DNA of 6,048 nt from DASUTW01 sp035513995 (GCA_035513995.1 DATKBL010000097.1:1-6048), one strand, 5' to 3'; positions 1 through 5,860 are shown, numbered from the stretch's first letter. Numbers and translations are program-made. Notes: generated by a model from the letters alone, not told the origin.

Positions 1-761
1 GTCCGATCGGGCTCCACGACGCCGATGCGCACGGCGGACACCGCCCTGCCCGACGGGGCCGTCCGCCGCTCCACCTTCGCGTAGACGAGCGTCCCGTCGG
101 CGGCGAAGTCGAACGAGCTGACGTCCCCGTCCACCCAGGTCGGGCGGGAGGCGAGGAAGCCGTCGAGCACGAACAGGCCCCCTCCGCTCACGAGGAAAGC
201 GAGCCTGCCCGAGTCCTTGGGCGAGTAGCGGAGTGCGAGAACCTCTCCCACGATCGGGCCGGAGGTCAGCTCGCCGGTCGGCAGCTCGAGCCGCCAGAGC
301 TGATGGAGCGCGCCGCGGCCCTCGGGGACCGGCTGGGTGGCGCTGAAAGCGATGCGCACCTGGCTCCCCGTCGTGCGGTCGGAGAGGCCCCGCGGCAGGG
401 CGATGAAGCGAAGGGCGGGTGGCGTGTTCGCGACGCCTCGGCGCTCGGCGTCCGGCGGGGCCTGGCGGGGCACCAAGGGGATCGCGGAGGCCACCGCCAG
501 CAGGACGAGCGGGGCGATCCACCGTCGCCTCGGCCGGGGAGGAGGAGGGACGGGCTCGACGAGGGGCTCCACGACCTCTGCCTCGAGCACCGCGGTCGCC
601 GCGGGCGAGGTGACCTCGCGGCGGGGCGTCGCGGGGCGCCGGGGTGCGAGGCCGACCGCCCGCGGCGCCCGCCCGTAGACGGGGACCCCGCACCGGGGGC
701 AGCGACTCGAGGAGGGCGGCGACCCGCTCCACTCGCACCGGAGACACACGGAGGCCGCCAC
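1..761 (-). CDS. Zinc-ribbon, single-pass membrane protein with propeller-like outer domain (partial, C-terminus off the left edge)
   Basis: Reading the minus strand from GTG at 761, the frame stays open for 253 codons to the window edge. Residues 6-24 form a short zinc ribbon: CLRC (Cys6, Cys9) and CPRC (Cys21, Cys24). A Pro/Arg/Ala-rich linker follows, with PVPPPPRPRRR just before one hydrophobic helix at about residues 81-97 (WIAPLVLLAVASAIPLV). The basic residues before the helix predict an N-in, C-out topology, with the ribbon in the cytoplasm. The remainder has beta-rich, propeller-like repeats: LALRYSPKDSGRLAFLVSGG near residues 172-191 and FDFAADGTLVYAKV near 216-229. I do not recognise a named family and assign no function; a membrane-anchored sensor or scaffold is possible. 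The start is inferred: GTG 761 has GGAGGGG 12 nt upstream and a possible -10 (TATCCT) 6 nt upstream. It is divergent from the ALDH operon. Confidence 0.72.
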   Translation of the reverse strand, partial: MAASVCLRCEWSGSPPSSSRCPRCGVPVYGRAPRAVGLAPRRPATPRREVTSPAATAVLEAEVVEPLVEPVPPPPRPRRRWIAPLVLLAVASAIPLVPRQAPPDAERRGVANTPPALRFIALPRGLSDRTTGSQVRIAFSATQPVPEGRGALHQLWRLELPTGELTSGPIVGEVLALRYSPKDSGRLAFLVSGGGLFVLDGFLASRPTWVDGDVSSFDFAADGTLVYAKVERRTAPSGRAVSAVRIGVVEPDR

Positions 762-767
762 GCACCG

Positions 768-773
768 AGGATA
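768..773 (-). promoter_or_regulatory. Possible -10 element of the zinc-ribbon gene (leaderless start)
   Basis: On the minus strand TATCCT fits the actinobacterial TANNNT -10 pattern and ends 6 nt before the GTG at 761, which would put transcription start on or beside the start codon. The purine run GGAGGGG (780-774), the only Shine-Dalgarno-like sequence, lies upstream of this -10, so it could not be in that transcript. I see no convincing -35. The alternative is an unseen upstream promoter that uses the purine run as a weak, distant SD. Confidence 0.35.
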
Positions 774-870
774 CCCCTCCCCACCTGCGAGGACGCCGGT
801 TGTCCGAGCCGTACAGCGCGGGTCCTCGCCTTGGCCGCTCCGTCGAGCCCCGCCCCCCCTGCGGTCCCGA

Positions 871-876
871 TAGGCT
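871..876 (+). promoter_or_regulatory. Possible -10 element of the aldehyde dehydrogenase operon
   Basis: TAGGCT fits TANNNT and lies 31 nt before the ATG at 908. Transcription from about position 883 would give a leader of roughly 25 nt that includes the Shine-Dalgarno sequence. No TTGACA-like -35 is seen at 16-19 bp spacing, so the call rests on the -10 alone. It resembles the TAGACT -10 proposed for the ferredoxin gene. Confidence 0.33.
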
Positions 877-896
877 GGTGGGCGCACAGGCTTCCC

Positions 897-905
897 AAGG
901 AGGGG
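897..905 (+). promoter_or_regulatory. Ribosome binding site of the first aldehyde dehydrogenase
   Basis: AAGGAGGGG is a near-perfect Shine-Dalgarno sequence. Its AGGAGG core ends 4 nt before the ATG at 908. It decides the start: the frame is open further upstream, but only this ATG has an SD, and it gives an N-terminus (MADHKKMFIGGEWVDG) that lines up with ALDH family proteins. Confidence 0.8.
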
Positions 906-907
906 TC

Positions 908-2353
908 ATGGCGGACCACAAGAAGATGTTCATCGGCGGCGAATGGGTGGACGGCAGCGGCGATAGTGTCTCGGTCGTCAACCCGGCCACGGGTGAGGTG
1001 ATCGCTGAGACCCCCAACGCCACCGCGGAGGACGTCGACCGCGCGGTCCAGGCGGCGAAGAGGACGTTCGAGGAGACCTGGTTCGACACGACGCCCGGTG
1101 AGCGCCAGCTGATGATGCTGAGGTGGGCCCAGGCGATCGAGGACAACGCCGAGGAGCTCGGGCGGCTCGAGTCCGAGAACGTGGGTAAGCCGATGTCCTG
1201 GGTGGTCTCCGACGAGATCTCCGTGATCCCCGACCACCTGAGGTTCTTCGCCGGCGCGGCCCGGACGATGGGCGGCCTCCCCGCGGGCGAGTACTTCAAG
1301 GCCGACGACGTCCTGTACACGAGCATGCTGCGCCGCGAGCCCCTCGGCGTGGTCGGCCTCATCGCCCCGTGGAACTACCCCCTCTGGATGGCGATGTGGA
1401 AGTTCGCCCCGGCCCTCGCCGCCGGCAACACGATCGTGATCAAGCCGAGCGAGTGGACGCCGCTGACGCTGCTGCGGGCCGCCGAGCTGGCCGCCGACAT
1501 CTTCCCGCCCGGCGTGATCAACGTCGTGACCGGCGAGGGCGAGCCCACGGGGGCCTCCATCGTCCGCCACCCCGACGTGGCCATGGTCTCGCTCACCGGC
1601 GAGGTCGCCACCGGGAAGATCATCGCCAGGGAGGCCGCCGAGACGCTCAAGAGGGTGCACCTCGAGCTGGGCGGCAAGGCGCCGGTCGTGGTGTTCGACG
1701 ACGCCAACCTCGAGTCGTCCGTGGAGTGGATCAAGACTGCCGGGTACTTCAACTCCGGCCAGGACTGCACGGCGGCCACCCGCGTGATCGCCGGCCCCAA
1801 GATCTACGACGACCTGCTCTCGAGCCTGGTCTCGGAGGTCCAGGGGATGAAGGTCGGCGACCCCTCCCAGGAGGACACCGAGATGGGGCCCGTCGTGGCG
1901 CAGCAGCAGCTCGAGAGGGTGACCGGCTTCGTGGACCGGGCGCGCGAGGGTGGGGCCTCGATCCTCACCGGCGGCGAGCGGATCGGGGACAAGGGGTTCT
2001 TCTACGGCCCGACCGTGGTCGCCGACGTGGGCCAGGACTCCGAGATCGTGCGGAACGAGGTCTTCGGCCCGGTCGTGACCGTCCAGCGGTTCGAGGACGA
2101 CGACCAGGCGATCGCGTGGGCGAACGACGTCGACTACGGGCTCGCGGCGTCGGTCTGGACGCGCGACGTCGGGCGGGCCCTCAACGCGTCCCGCAAGCTG
2201 CGCTTCGGCACGGTGTGGATCAACACCCACATCCCGCTCACCCCGGAGATGCCGCACGGCGGCTTCAAGCAGTCGGGGTACGGGAAGGACATGAGCGTCT
2301 ACTCGCTGGAGCACTACACCGAGCTGAAGCACGTGATGGCCGCGATCGACTGA
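908..2353 (+). CDS. patD: NAD(P)-dependent aldehyde dehydrogenase, gamma-aminobutyraldehyde dehydrogenase (PatD)-like
   Basis: This 481-residue protein is a complete member of the ALDH superfamily, which oxidises aldehydes to carboxylates with NAD(P)+ in the cytoplasm. The catalytic set is present: Asn156 in PWNYPL, Lys179 in VIKPSE (cofactor binding), Glu253 in LELGGKAP (general base), Cys287 in GQDCTAA (nucleophile) and Glu384 in EVFGPV. Several stretches recall E. coli PatD and related aminobutyraldehyde/betaine aldehyde dehydrogenases: RFFAGAAR, AGEYF, MVSLTGEVATG, the C-terminal EMPHGGFKQSGYGKDMS and the SLEHYTELKHVM tail. The likely reaction is 4-aminobutyraldehyde to GABA in putrescine breakdown, but other omega-amino or betaine aldehydes are possible, since substrate cannot be read reliably from sequence. 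It has a strong SD at 897-905. The next ALDH gene starts 11 nt after its stop, so the two are probably cotranscribed. The ALDH call is near certain; the PatD substrate call is moderate. Confidence 0.93.
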   Translation: MADHKKMFIGGEWVDGSGDSVSVVNPATGEVIAETPNATAEDVDRAVQAAKRTFEETWFDTTPGERQLMMLRWAQAIEDNAEELGRLESENVGKPMSWVVSDEISVIPDHLRFFAGAARTMGGLPAGEYFKADDVLYTSMLRREPLGVVGLIAPWNYPLWMAMWKFAPALAAGNTIVIKPSEWTPLTLLRAAELAADIFPPGVINVVTGEGEPTGASIVRHPDVAMVSLTGEVATGKIIAREAAETLKRVHLELGGKAPVVVFDDANLESSVEWIKTAGYFNSGQDCTAATRVIAGPKIYDDLLSSLVSEVQGMKVGDPSQEDTEMGPVVAQQQLERVTGFVDRAREGGASILTGGERIGDKGFFYGPTVVADVGQDSEIVRNEVFGPVVTVQRFEDDDQAIAWANDVDYGLAASVWTRDVGRALNASRKLRFGTVWINTHIPLTPEMPHGGFKQSGYGKDMSVYSLEHYTELKHVMAAID

Positions 2354-2364
2354 GCGAGGTGGGC

Positions 2365-3792
2365 ATGAGCGAGACCAGGCCGTACTACGTCGCGGGCGAG
2401 ACACGAACCGGGGCCGAGACGTTCGAGGTGAAGAGCCCCCACGACGGCTCGGTGGTTGCCGAGGTCGCGTCCCCGACCGACGACGACGTCGAGGAGGCAC
2501 TCCAGAAGGCGGCGGACGCCTTCGAGGAGACGCGTAACCTCCCCACCCACTTCCGCGCCGAGGCGCTGATGCACGTCTCGCGCCGGATCTCCGAGCGCGC
2601 CGACGAGGCGGCGGAGATCATCGCGCGCGAGGGCGGCAAGCCCCTGAAGTGGTCGTCGGTCGAGGCGAAGCGCGCGGTGTCGACGTTCCGTTGGGCGGCC
2701 GAGGAGATCCGGCAGGGCGAAGGGGAGCTTCGGCGCCTCGACGCCGACGCCGGGATGGAGGGCCGCCTCGGGCTCCTCCGCCGGTTCCCCTACGGTCCGG
2801 TGCTCGGGATCACCCCGTTCAACTTCCCGGTGAACCTCGTGGCCCACAAGCTCGCCCCCGCGATCGGGGTGGGCGCGCCGATCGTGATCAAGCCGGCCAC
2901 GCAGACCCCGCTGGGGGCGCTGTTCCTCGCCGAGCTGGTGGCCGAGACCGACCTCCCGGGTGGGGTCCTGTCGGTGCTGCCGATCTCGGGCTCGAAAGCC
3001 GAACCGCTCGTCACCGACCCGCGGATCAAGAAGGTGTCCTTCACCGGATCTGGGCCGGTGGGGTGGCGGCTCAAGGGCCTCGATCCGAGGAAGCGCTTCA
3101 CGCTCGAGCTGGGAGGCAACGCCGGCGTGATCGTGCACTCCGACGCCGACCTCGACCACGCCGCCGAGCGGATCGCGTTCGGCGGTTACTACCAGGCCGG
3201 CCAGTCGTGCATCGCGGTTCAGCGGGTGCTCGTGCAGGCCGAGGTCTACGAGGACTTCGTGGATCGCTTCGTGAAGCAGGTGCAGGCGCTGAAGGTGGGC
3301 GATCCGCTCGACCCCTCCACCGACGTGGGCCCCGTGATCGACGCGGGCGCGCTCGACCGGATCGCGGAGTGGGCCGACGAGGCCGTGAGCGGCGGCGCGG
3401 AGGTGCTCGTGGGTGGGACGCGCAACGACCCGTTCTACGAGCCCACCGTCCTCGCGAACACCACGCCGGAGATGAAGGTTCGATGCGAGGAGATCTTCGG
3501 CCCGGTCACCACGGTGAGCTCCTACCAGACGTGGGAGGAGGCCCTGGCCGAGGTCAACAACTCCGAGTACGGCCTCCAGGCGGGCGTCTTCACCTCCTCG
3601 CTCGACCGGGCTTTCGAGGCCCATCGCCAGCTCGAGGTGGGCGGGGTCATCGTCAACGACCAGTCGGCGTTCCGCGCCGATCAGATGCCCTACGGGGGCG
3701 CCAAGGAGTCGGGCTACGGGCGCGAGGGCCTGCGGTACGCCATGGAGGACATGACCGAGCCGCGGATCATGGTCCTCAAGGTTCCTCTGTAG
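2365..3792 (+). CDS. NAD(P)-dependent aldehyde dehydrogenase, lactaldehyde dehydrogenase/y4uC-like branch
   Basis: A second full-length ALDH of 475 residues. The core residues are intact: Asn153 in ITPFNFPVN, Lys176 in VIKPATQTP, Glu248 in LELGGN, nucleophile Cys282 in GQSCIAVQR and Glu376 in EEIFGPV. The signatures PFNFPVNLVAHKLAPAI, ELGGNAGVIV and GQSCIAVQRVLV are typical of the branch holding lactaldehyde dehydrogenase-like and y4uC-like enzymes (also related to phosphonoacetaldehyde and non-phosphorylating glyceraldehyde-3-phosphate dehydrogenases). They differ from the upstream gene, so this is not a recent tandem duplicate. The substrate cannot be named; a small hydroxy- or semialdehyde is a guess. 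ATG 2365 follows the upstream stop by 11 nt with a GAGGTGGG SD (2356-2363) close to the start, indicating translation from a shared mRNA. Its C-terminus (KVPL) ends in TAG. Confidence 0.92.
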   Translation: MSETRPYYVAGETRTGAETFEVKSPHDGSVVAEVASPTDDDVEEALQKAADAFEETRNLPTHFRAEALMHVSRRISERADEAAEIIAREGGKPLKWSSVEAKRAVSTFRWAAEEIRQGEGELRRLDADAGMEGRLGLLRRFPYGPVLGITPFNFPVNLVAHKLAPAIGVGAPIVIKPATQTPLGALFLAELVAETDLPGGVLSVLPISGSKAEPLVTDPRIKKVSFTGSGPVGWRLKGLDPRKRFTLELGGNAGVIVHSDADLDHAAERIAFGGYYQAGQSCIAVQRVLVQAEVYEDFVDRFVKQVQALKVGDPLDPSTDVGPVIDAGALDRIAEWADEAVSGGAEVLVGGTRNDPFYEPTVLANTTPEMKVRCEEIFGPVTTVSSYQTWEEALAEVNNSEYGLQAGVFTSSLDRAFEAHRQLEVGGVIVNDQSAFRADQMPYGGAKESGYGREGLRYAMEDMTEPRIMVLKVPL

Positions 3793-3883
3793 TCTCCGCT
3801 CCCCGGCGCTCCAGCGGCGCCCACCACGCGAGCGCCAAGCCGAGGAGCATCCCGATCAGCGGGAAGCCGTAGGCGCTGAACAC
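3776..3883 (-). CDS. Doubtful mini-ORF with one membrane helix
   Basis: On the minus strand in the gap after the ALDH operon, a frame starting at GTG 3883 encodes 35 residues. They include a convincing hydrophobic segment (AYGFPLIGMLLGLALAWWAPL), then a charged tail (ERRGAETTEEP), and the stop lies inside the 3' end of the second ALDH gene. The frame is open further upstream (to 4018) but becomes Arg-rich and lacks a good start. A possible -10 (TATCCT, 3969-3964) lies upstream, but there is no Shine-Dalgarno before the GTG. The aromatic-edged helix reads like a real membrane segment, yet GC-rich antisense frames often look open by chance. I assign no function. Confidence 0.2.
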   Translation of the reverse strand: MFSAYGFPLIGMLLGLALAWWAPLERRGAETTEEP

Positions 3884-3921
3884 GTCGAGCGACGTGCGGG
3901 CCGCCGCTCGATCCCTCGGCG

Positions 3922-3948
3922 GTCTCGCGAGCCGCGAACGTGCGAGAC
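3922..3948. repeat. Inverted repeat (7-bp arms, 13-nt spacer) between ALDH operon and membrane protein gene
   Basis: GTCTCGC (3922-3928) and GCGAGAC (3942-3948) are perfect reverse complements around a 13-nt spacer. The left arm overlaps a second small palindrome, CTCGCGAG (3924-3931). The element lies 130 nt after the ALDH stop and 26 nt before the GTG at 3975. It has no T-run, so it is not a canonical intrinsic terminator. It could be an operator, an mRNA hairpin, or chance in GC-rich DNA. Confidence 0.4.
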
Positions 3949-3974
3949 GCGCGATGTTGGGGAAGGATAGGGGT

Positions 3975-4187
3975 GTGGCTCTGCTCATCATTATCATCCT
4001 GATCATCGCCGCGGTCACCGGGACCCTGTGGCAGGTGCTCGAGATCGCCGTCGGCGTGGCCGTGGGGATCTTCCTGGCGGCGGTCGTGCTCGCGGCGGCC
4101 GCCTACTACTTCGTGCGGAACCGTGTGCGGAGCTTCCAGCGGGACTTCCGCCGGCGGGACCAGGACGACCGCCCCGAGCGCTACTGA
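3975..4187 (+). CDS. Small two-helix membrane protein, unknown function
   Basis: From GTG 3975 this encodes 70 residues. Helix 1 spans about residues 2-18 (ALLIIIILIIAAVTGTL). A short turn with Trp-Gln leads to helix 2 at about 22-46 (LEIAVGVAVGIFLAAVVLAAAAYYF), followed by a basic, hydrophilic tail (VRNRVRSFQRDFRRRDQDDRPERY). The positive tail suggests both termini face the cytoplasm. The start is chosen because GGAAGGA (3961-3967) sits 7 nt upstream and the hydrophobic helix begins at once; an in-frame ATG at 3954 is a weaker alternative that adds seven residues. Short Ile/Leu-rich proteins of this form are common as unnamed proteins in actinobacteria; I recognise no domain. Its last 7 nt overlap the 3' end of the convergent hydrolase gene. 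Confidence 0.7.
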   Translation: MALLIIIILIIAAVTGTLWQVLEIAVGVAVGIFLAAVVLAAAAYYFVRNRVRSFQRDFRRRDQDDRPERY

Positions 4188-4825
4188 AGGACCTCGTCGA
4201 AGAAGTCGGCGACGGCCTCGGCGGGCTCGCGTTCGCGTCTCCGGAAGAAGTGCCCCGCGCCCTCGAGCACGCGGACGTCGGCGTTGGGGATCCGGCCCGA
4301 GAGCTCCAGCACCTCGGGGACGGGGCAGATCGCGTCGTCGTCGCCGGTCACGAGGAGGACCGGGACGTCCCACGCGCGCAGCGCCTCGTCGTCGGGGAGC
4401 TCGACGACCGGCACCGGGTCGAAGCCGAGCGGGAGACCGACGAGCGCCACGGCGACCACACGGGGGTCGGTCATCGCATGACGGATCGCCACGTTGGCGC
4501 CGAACGACCAGCCGACGAGGACGGTGGGGCCGTCGGCCTCTCCGCGCACGCGATCGATCGCGGCCTTCACGTCCTCGGTCTCCTTCTCCCCCCCGGTGTG
4601 CTCGCCCTCGGACCCCATGACGCCGCGGAAGTTGAAGGAGAGGACGAGCCAGCCTCGCTTCGCCAGCTCGTTCCGGATCGCCCACAGCAGCGGGTGGTCC
4701 TTGCTGCCCCCGTGCTCGGGGTGGGGATGGCAGATCACCGCCGTGCCCCGCGGCGCGCCCTCCGGCTCGCGCAGGTCCCCCTCGAGGGTCAAGCCGTCCT
4801 CGGTCCGGAACGTGGTCGCGGTCAC
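4181..4825 (-). CDS. Alpha/beta hydrolase (COG2945-like, dienelactone-hydrolase superfamily)
   Basis: This 214-residue cytoplasmic enzyme has the full alpha/beta-hydrolase motif set. HPHPEHGGS (residues 33-41) is the oxyanion-side signature, followed by FNFRGVMGSEG (64-74), the nucleophile elbow GWSFG with Ser107, an acidic residue in TGDDDAICP (Asp162-164, probably Asp164) and the catalytic His192 in GAGHFF. HPHP..GG followed by FNFRG is characteristic of small hydrolases of the COG2945 type, for which the substrate (an ester or related bond) is generally unknown. No signal peptide is seen, and the length is normal for the family. The GTG at 4825 is chosen because MTATTFRTEDGLTLEGDL fits the first strands; an ATG 11 nt upstream is out of frame. 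Divergent from the LLM oxidoreductase (22 bp between starts) and convergent with the small membrane protein (7-nt overlap). Confidence 0.9.
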   Translation of the reverse strand: MTATTFRTEDGLTLEGDLREPEGAPRGTAVICHPHPEHGGSKDHPLLWAIRNELAKRGWLVLSFNFRGVMGSEGEHTGGEKETEDVKAAIDRVRGEADGPTVLVGWSFGANVAIRHAMTDPRVVAVALVGLPLGFDPVPVVELPDDEALRAWDVPVLLVTGDDDAICPVPEVLELSGRIPNADVRVLEGAGHFFRRREREPAEAVADFFDEVLQ

Positions 4826-4833
4826 GATGGAGC

Positions 4834-4839
4834 ATGATA
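4834..4839 (-). promoter_or_regulatory. Possible -10 of the hydrolase gene in a 22-bp divergent region
   Basis: Minus-strand TATCAT (TANNNT type) ends 8 nt before the GTG at 4825, so transcription would start at or within about 2 nt of the start codon (leaderless). No SD is seen. On the plus strand the overlapping TGATAC (4835-4840) lies 7 nt before the ATG at 4848 and is a weaker -10 candidate for the LLM gene. Two promoters in so little space would have to overlap. Confidence 0.35.
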
Positions 4840-4847
4840 CGGGGGCG

Positions 4848-5819
4848 ATGCCCGACAGGTTCGCGATCGCGCTGAACGGCTACGGCCTCCGCCGCGAGGA
4901 CGGCCGTCGCGACGTGCTCGCCTGGCGCGACGTGGTCCAGATCGCACAGACCGCCGAGGAGGGCGGCTACCAGGCGATCTTCGCGCCGGAGATCGGCGCG
5001 CGCGAGGCGTTCTCCACCCTGGTCGGGCTGGCCCCCGAGACGTCCCAGATCCGGCTGGTCACGGGCGTGGCGCCGATCGGCTCCCGCGACCCGAGGCGGA
5101 TGGCGATGGAAGCCGCGACGCTCCATGACCTCTCGAACGGCCGAGGGATCCTCGGGCTCGGGTCGCGGGAGCCGATCGATCGAACCCGAACGACGATCGC
5201 GGCGATCCGCACGCTGCTCGCCGGCGAGGAGCCCAAGGTCGAGGACGGCGAGGGCGCCCTTGCGCTCAGCGGGCTGGACCTCTTCCCCGGGCGCATGCCG
5301 ATCTACCTCGCCGCGCTGGGGCCTAGGATGACCGAGCTTGCCGGCGAAGTGGCCGACGGCGTGGTCCTCAACTGGTGCACGCCCGAGCGGGTGGCGCAGG
5401 CGCGGGAGCAGCTGGCACGCGGCGCGGCCCGGACGCGGCGGGACGTGGGGTCGGTCGCGGTATGCGTGTACGTGCGAGCCGCCGTCGGCATGAGCGACGA
5501 GCTCGCGATGGAGGCCCTCCGCGAGGCGACCGCCGAGTACGCGACGATGCCCCGCTACGCGCGCCAGCTCGACGCGATGGGCCTGGGCGCCGAGGGCCGC
5601 CGGGCCGCGGAAGCGACCTCCCTCGAGGAGATCTCGGAGTCGCTGGTGGACGCGCTCTGTGTGCGCGGGGGGCGCGAGGAGGCGATGGGCCGTCTTCGCG
5701 CCTACCACGAGGCAGGCGCGCACCTCGTGGTCGTCTACCCGGTGCCCGCGCTCAACGCCGCCACCTCGATCACCGGCACGGTCCTCGGGGCGGCCCCGTC
5801 TCCCTCGCTCGAGCGCTGA
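4848..5819 (+). CDS. LLM-class (luciferase-like) flavin/F420-dependent oxidoreductase
   Basis: A 323-residue bacterial-luciferase-like (beta/alpha)8-barrel protein. Recognisable segments are IALNGYG (residues 7-13), AEEGGYQAIFAPEIGAREAF (36-55), LVTGVAPIGSRDP (70-82), AATLHDLSNGRGILGLG (89-105) and PIYLAALGPRM (151-161) with ELAGEVADGVVLNW (163-176). The last is typical of F420-linked members related to methylene-tetrahydromethanopterin reductase. The protein probably transfers hydride with F420H2 or FMN in the cytoplasm; substrate is unknown. After LGLGSREP the chain runs almost directly into RTRTTIAAIRTLLAG, so the loop usual at this point seems short, which may shape the active site. ATG 4848 is preferred; an in-frame ATG at 4827 would add seven residues (MEHDTGA), place the start 1 nt from the hydrolase start, and lacks an SD. 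GGGGG (4841-4845) is the only purine run before 4848. Cofactor choice is inference. Confidence 0.9.
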   Translation: MPDRFAIALNGYGLRREDGRRDVLAWRDVVQIAQTAEEGGYQAIFAPEIGAREAFSTLVGLAPETSQIRLVTGVAPIGSRDPRRMAMEAATLHDLSNGRGILGLGSREPIDRTRTTIAAIRTLLAGEEPKVEDGEGALALSGLDLFPGRMPIYLAALGPRMTELAGEVADGVVLNWCTPERVAQAREQLARGAARTRRDVGSVAVCVYVRAAVGMSDELAMEALREATAEYATMPRYARQLDAMGLGAEGRRAAEATSLEEISESLVDALCVRGGREEAMGRLRAYHEAGAHLVVVYPVPALNAATSITGTVLGAAPSPSLER

Positions 5820-5836
5820 GGCGCTGAGGCGTTGAG
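5813..5836 (+). repeat. Tandem 8-bp repeat, three copies, spanning the LLM stop codon
   Basis: GCGCTGAG (5813-5820), GCGCTGAG (5821-5828) and GCGTTGAG (5829-5836) lie head to tail; the third differs by one base. The first copy supplies the TGA stop of the LLM gene, and the third contains TTGAG, the core of the proposed ferredoxin -35. Probably replication slippage; it may have moved the promoter away from the upstream gene. Confidence 0.75.
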
Positions 5837-5860
5837 GTCCGGGCCTCCCGGGGGTAGACT
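5832..5860 (+). promoter_or_regulatory. Ferredoxin gene promoter (-35 TTGAGG, 17-bp spacer, -10 TAGACT)
   Basis: TTGAGG (5832-5837) matches TTGACA at 4 of 6 positions, and TAGACT (5855-5860) matches TATAAT at 4 of 6 and fits TANNNT. The spacer is the optimal 17 bp. The transcript would start near 5867, giving a leader of about 45 nt that holds the inverted repeat and SD. The spacer contains a GC-rich inverted repeat (CCGGG/CCCGG, 5839-5851). This is the best promoter in the window. Confidence 0.6.

Noticed and set aside
644..907. N-terminal extension of the first ALDH to an ATG at 644
   Set aside because: The extra residues are Arg/Pro-rich, overlap the divergent gene, and the strong SD lies directly before the ATG at 908.
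1369..2364. Upstream extension of the second ALDH frame through the first ALDH gene, suggesting a fusion
   Set aside because: The extension is out of frame with the first ALDH and has no domain. The ATG at 2365 with its adjacent SD gives a normal ALDH N-terminus and length.
266..2500. Very long minus-strand open frame opposite the zinc-ribbon gene start and the first ALDH
   Set aside because: It is Arg/Gly/Pro/His-rich low-complexity translation with no domain, and it lies antisense to a clear ALDH and overlaps the zinc-ribbon gene in another frame. Such open antisense frames are expected where third positions are G/C.
2314..3624. Minus-strand open frame opposite the second ALDH
   Set aside because: Shadow of a full-length ALDH with all catalytic residues; the antisense translation shows no recognisable fold.
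3795..3822. GGCGC/GCGCC hairpin after the second ALDH as an intrinsic terminator
   Set aside because: A 5-bp stem without a T-run is expected by chance at this GC content.
3714..5723. Long minus-strand open frame across the hydrolase and LLM genes
   Set aside because: Its translation is biased low-complexity sequence, out of frame with the well-supported hydrolase and antisense to the LLM gene.
5839..5851. GC-rich inverted repeat CCGGG-CCT-CCCGG as terminator of the LLM gene
   Set aside because: The stem is only 5 bp with a 3-nt loop and no T-run, and it sits between the -35 and -10 of the ferredoxin promoter, where CG-rich spacer is expected.
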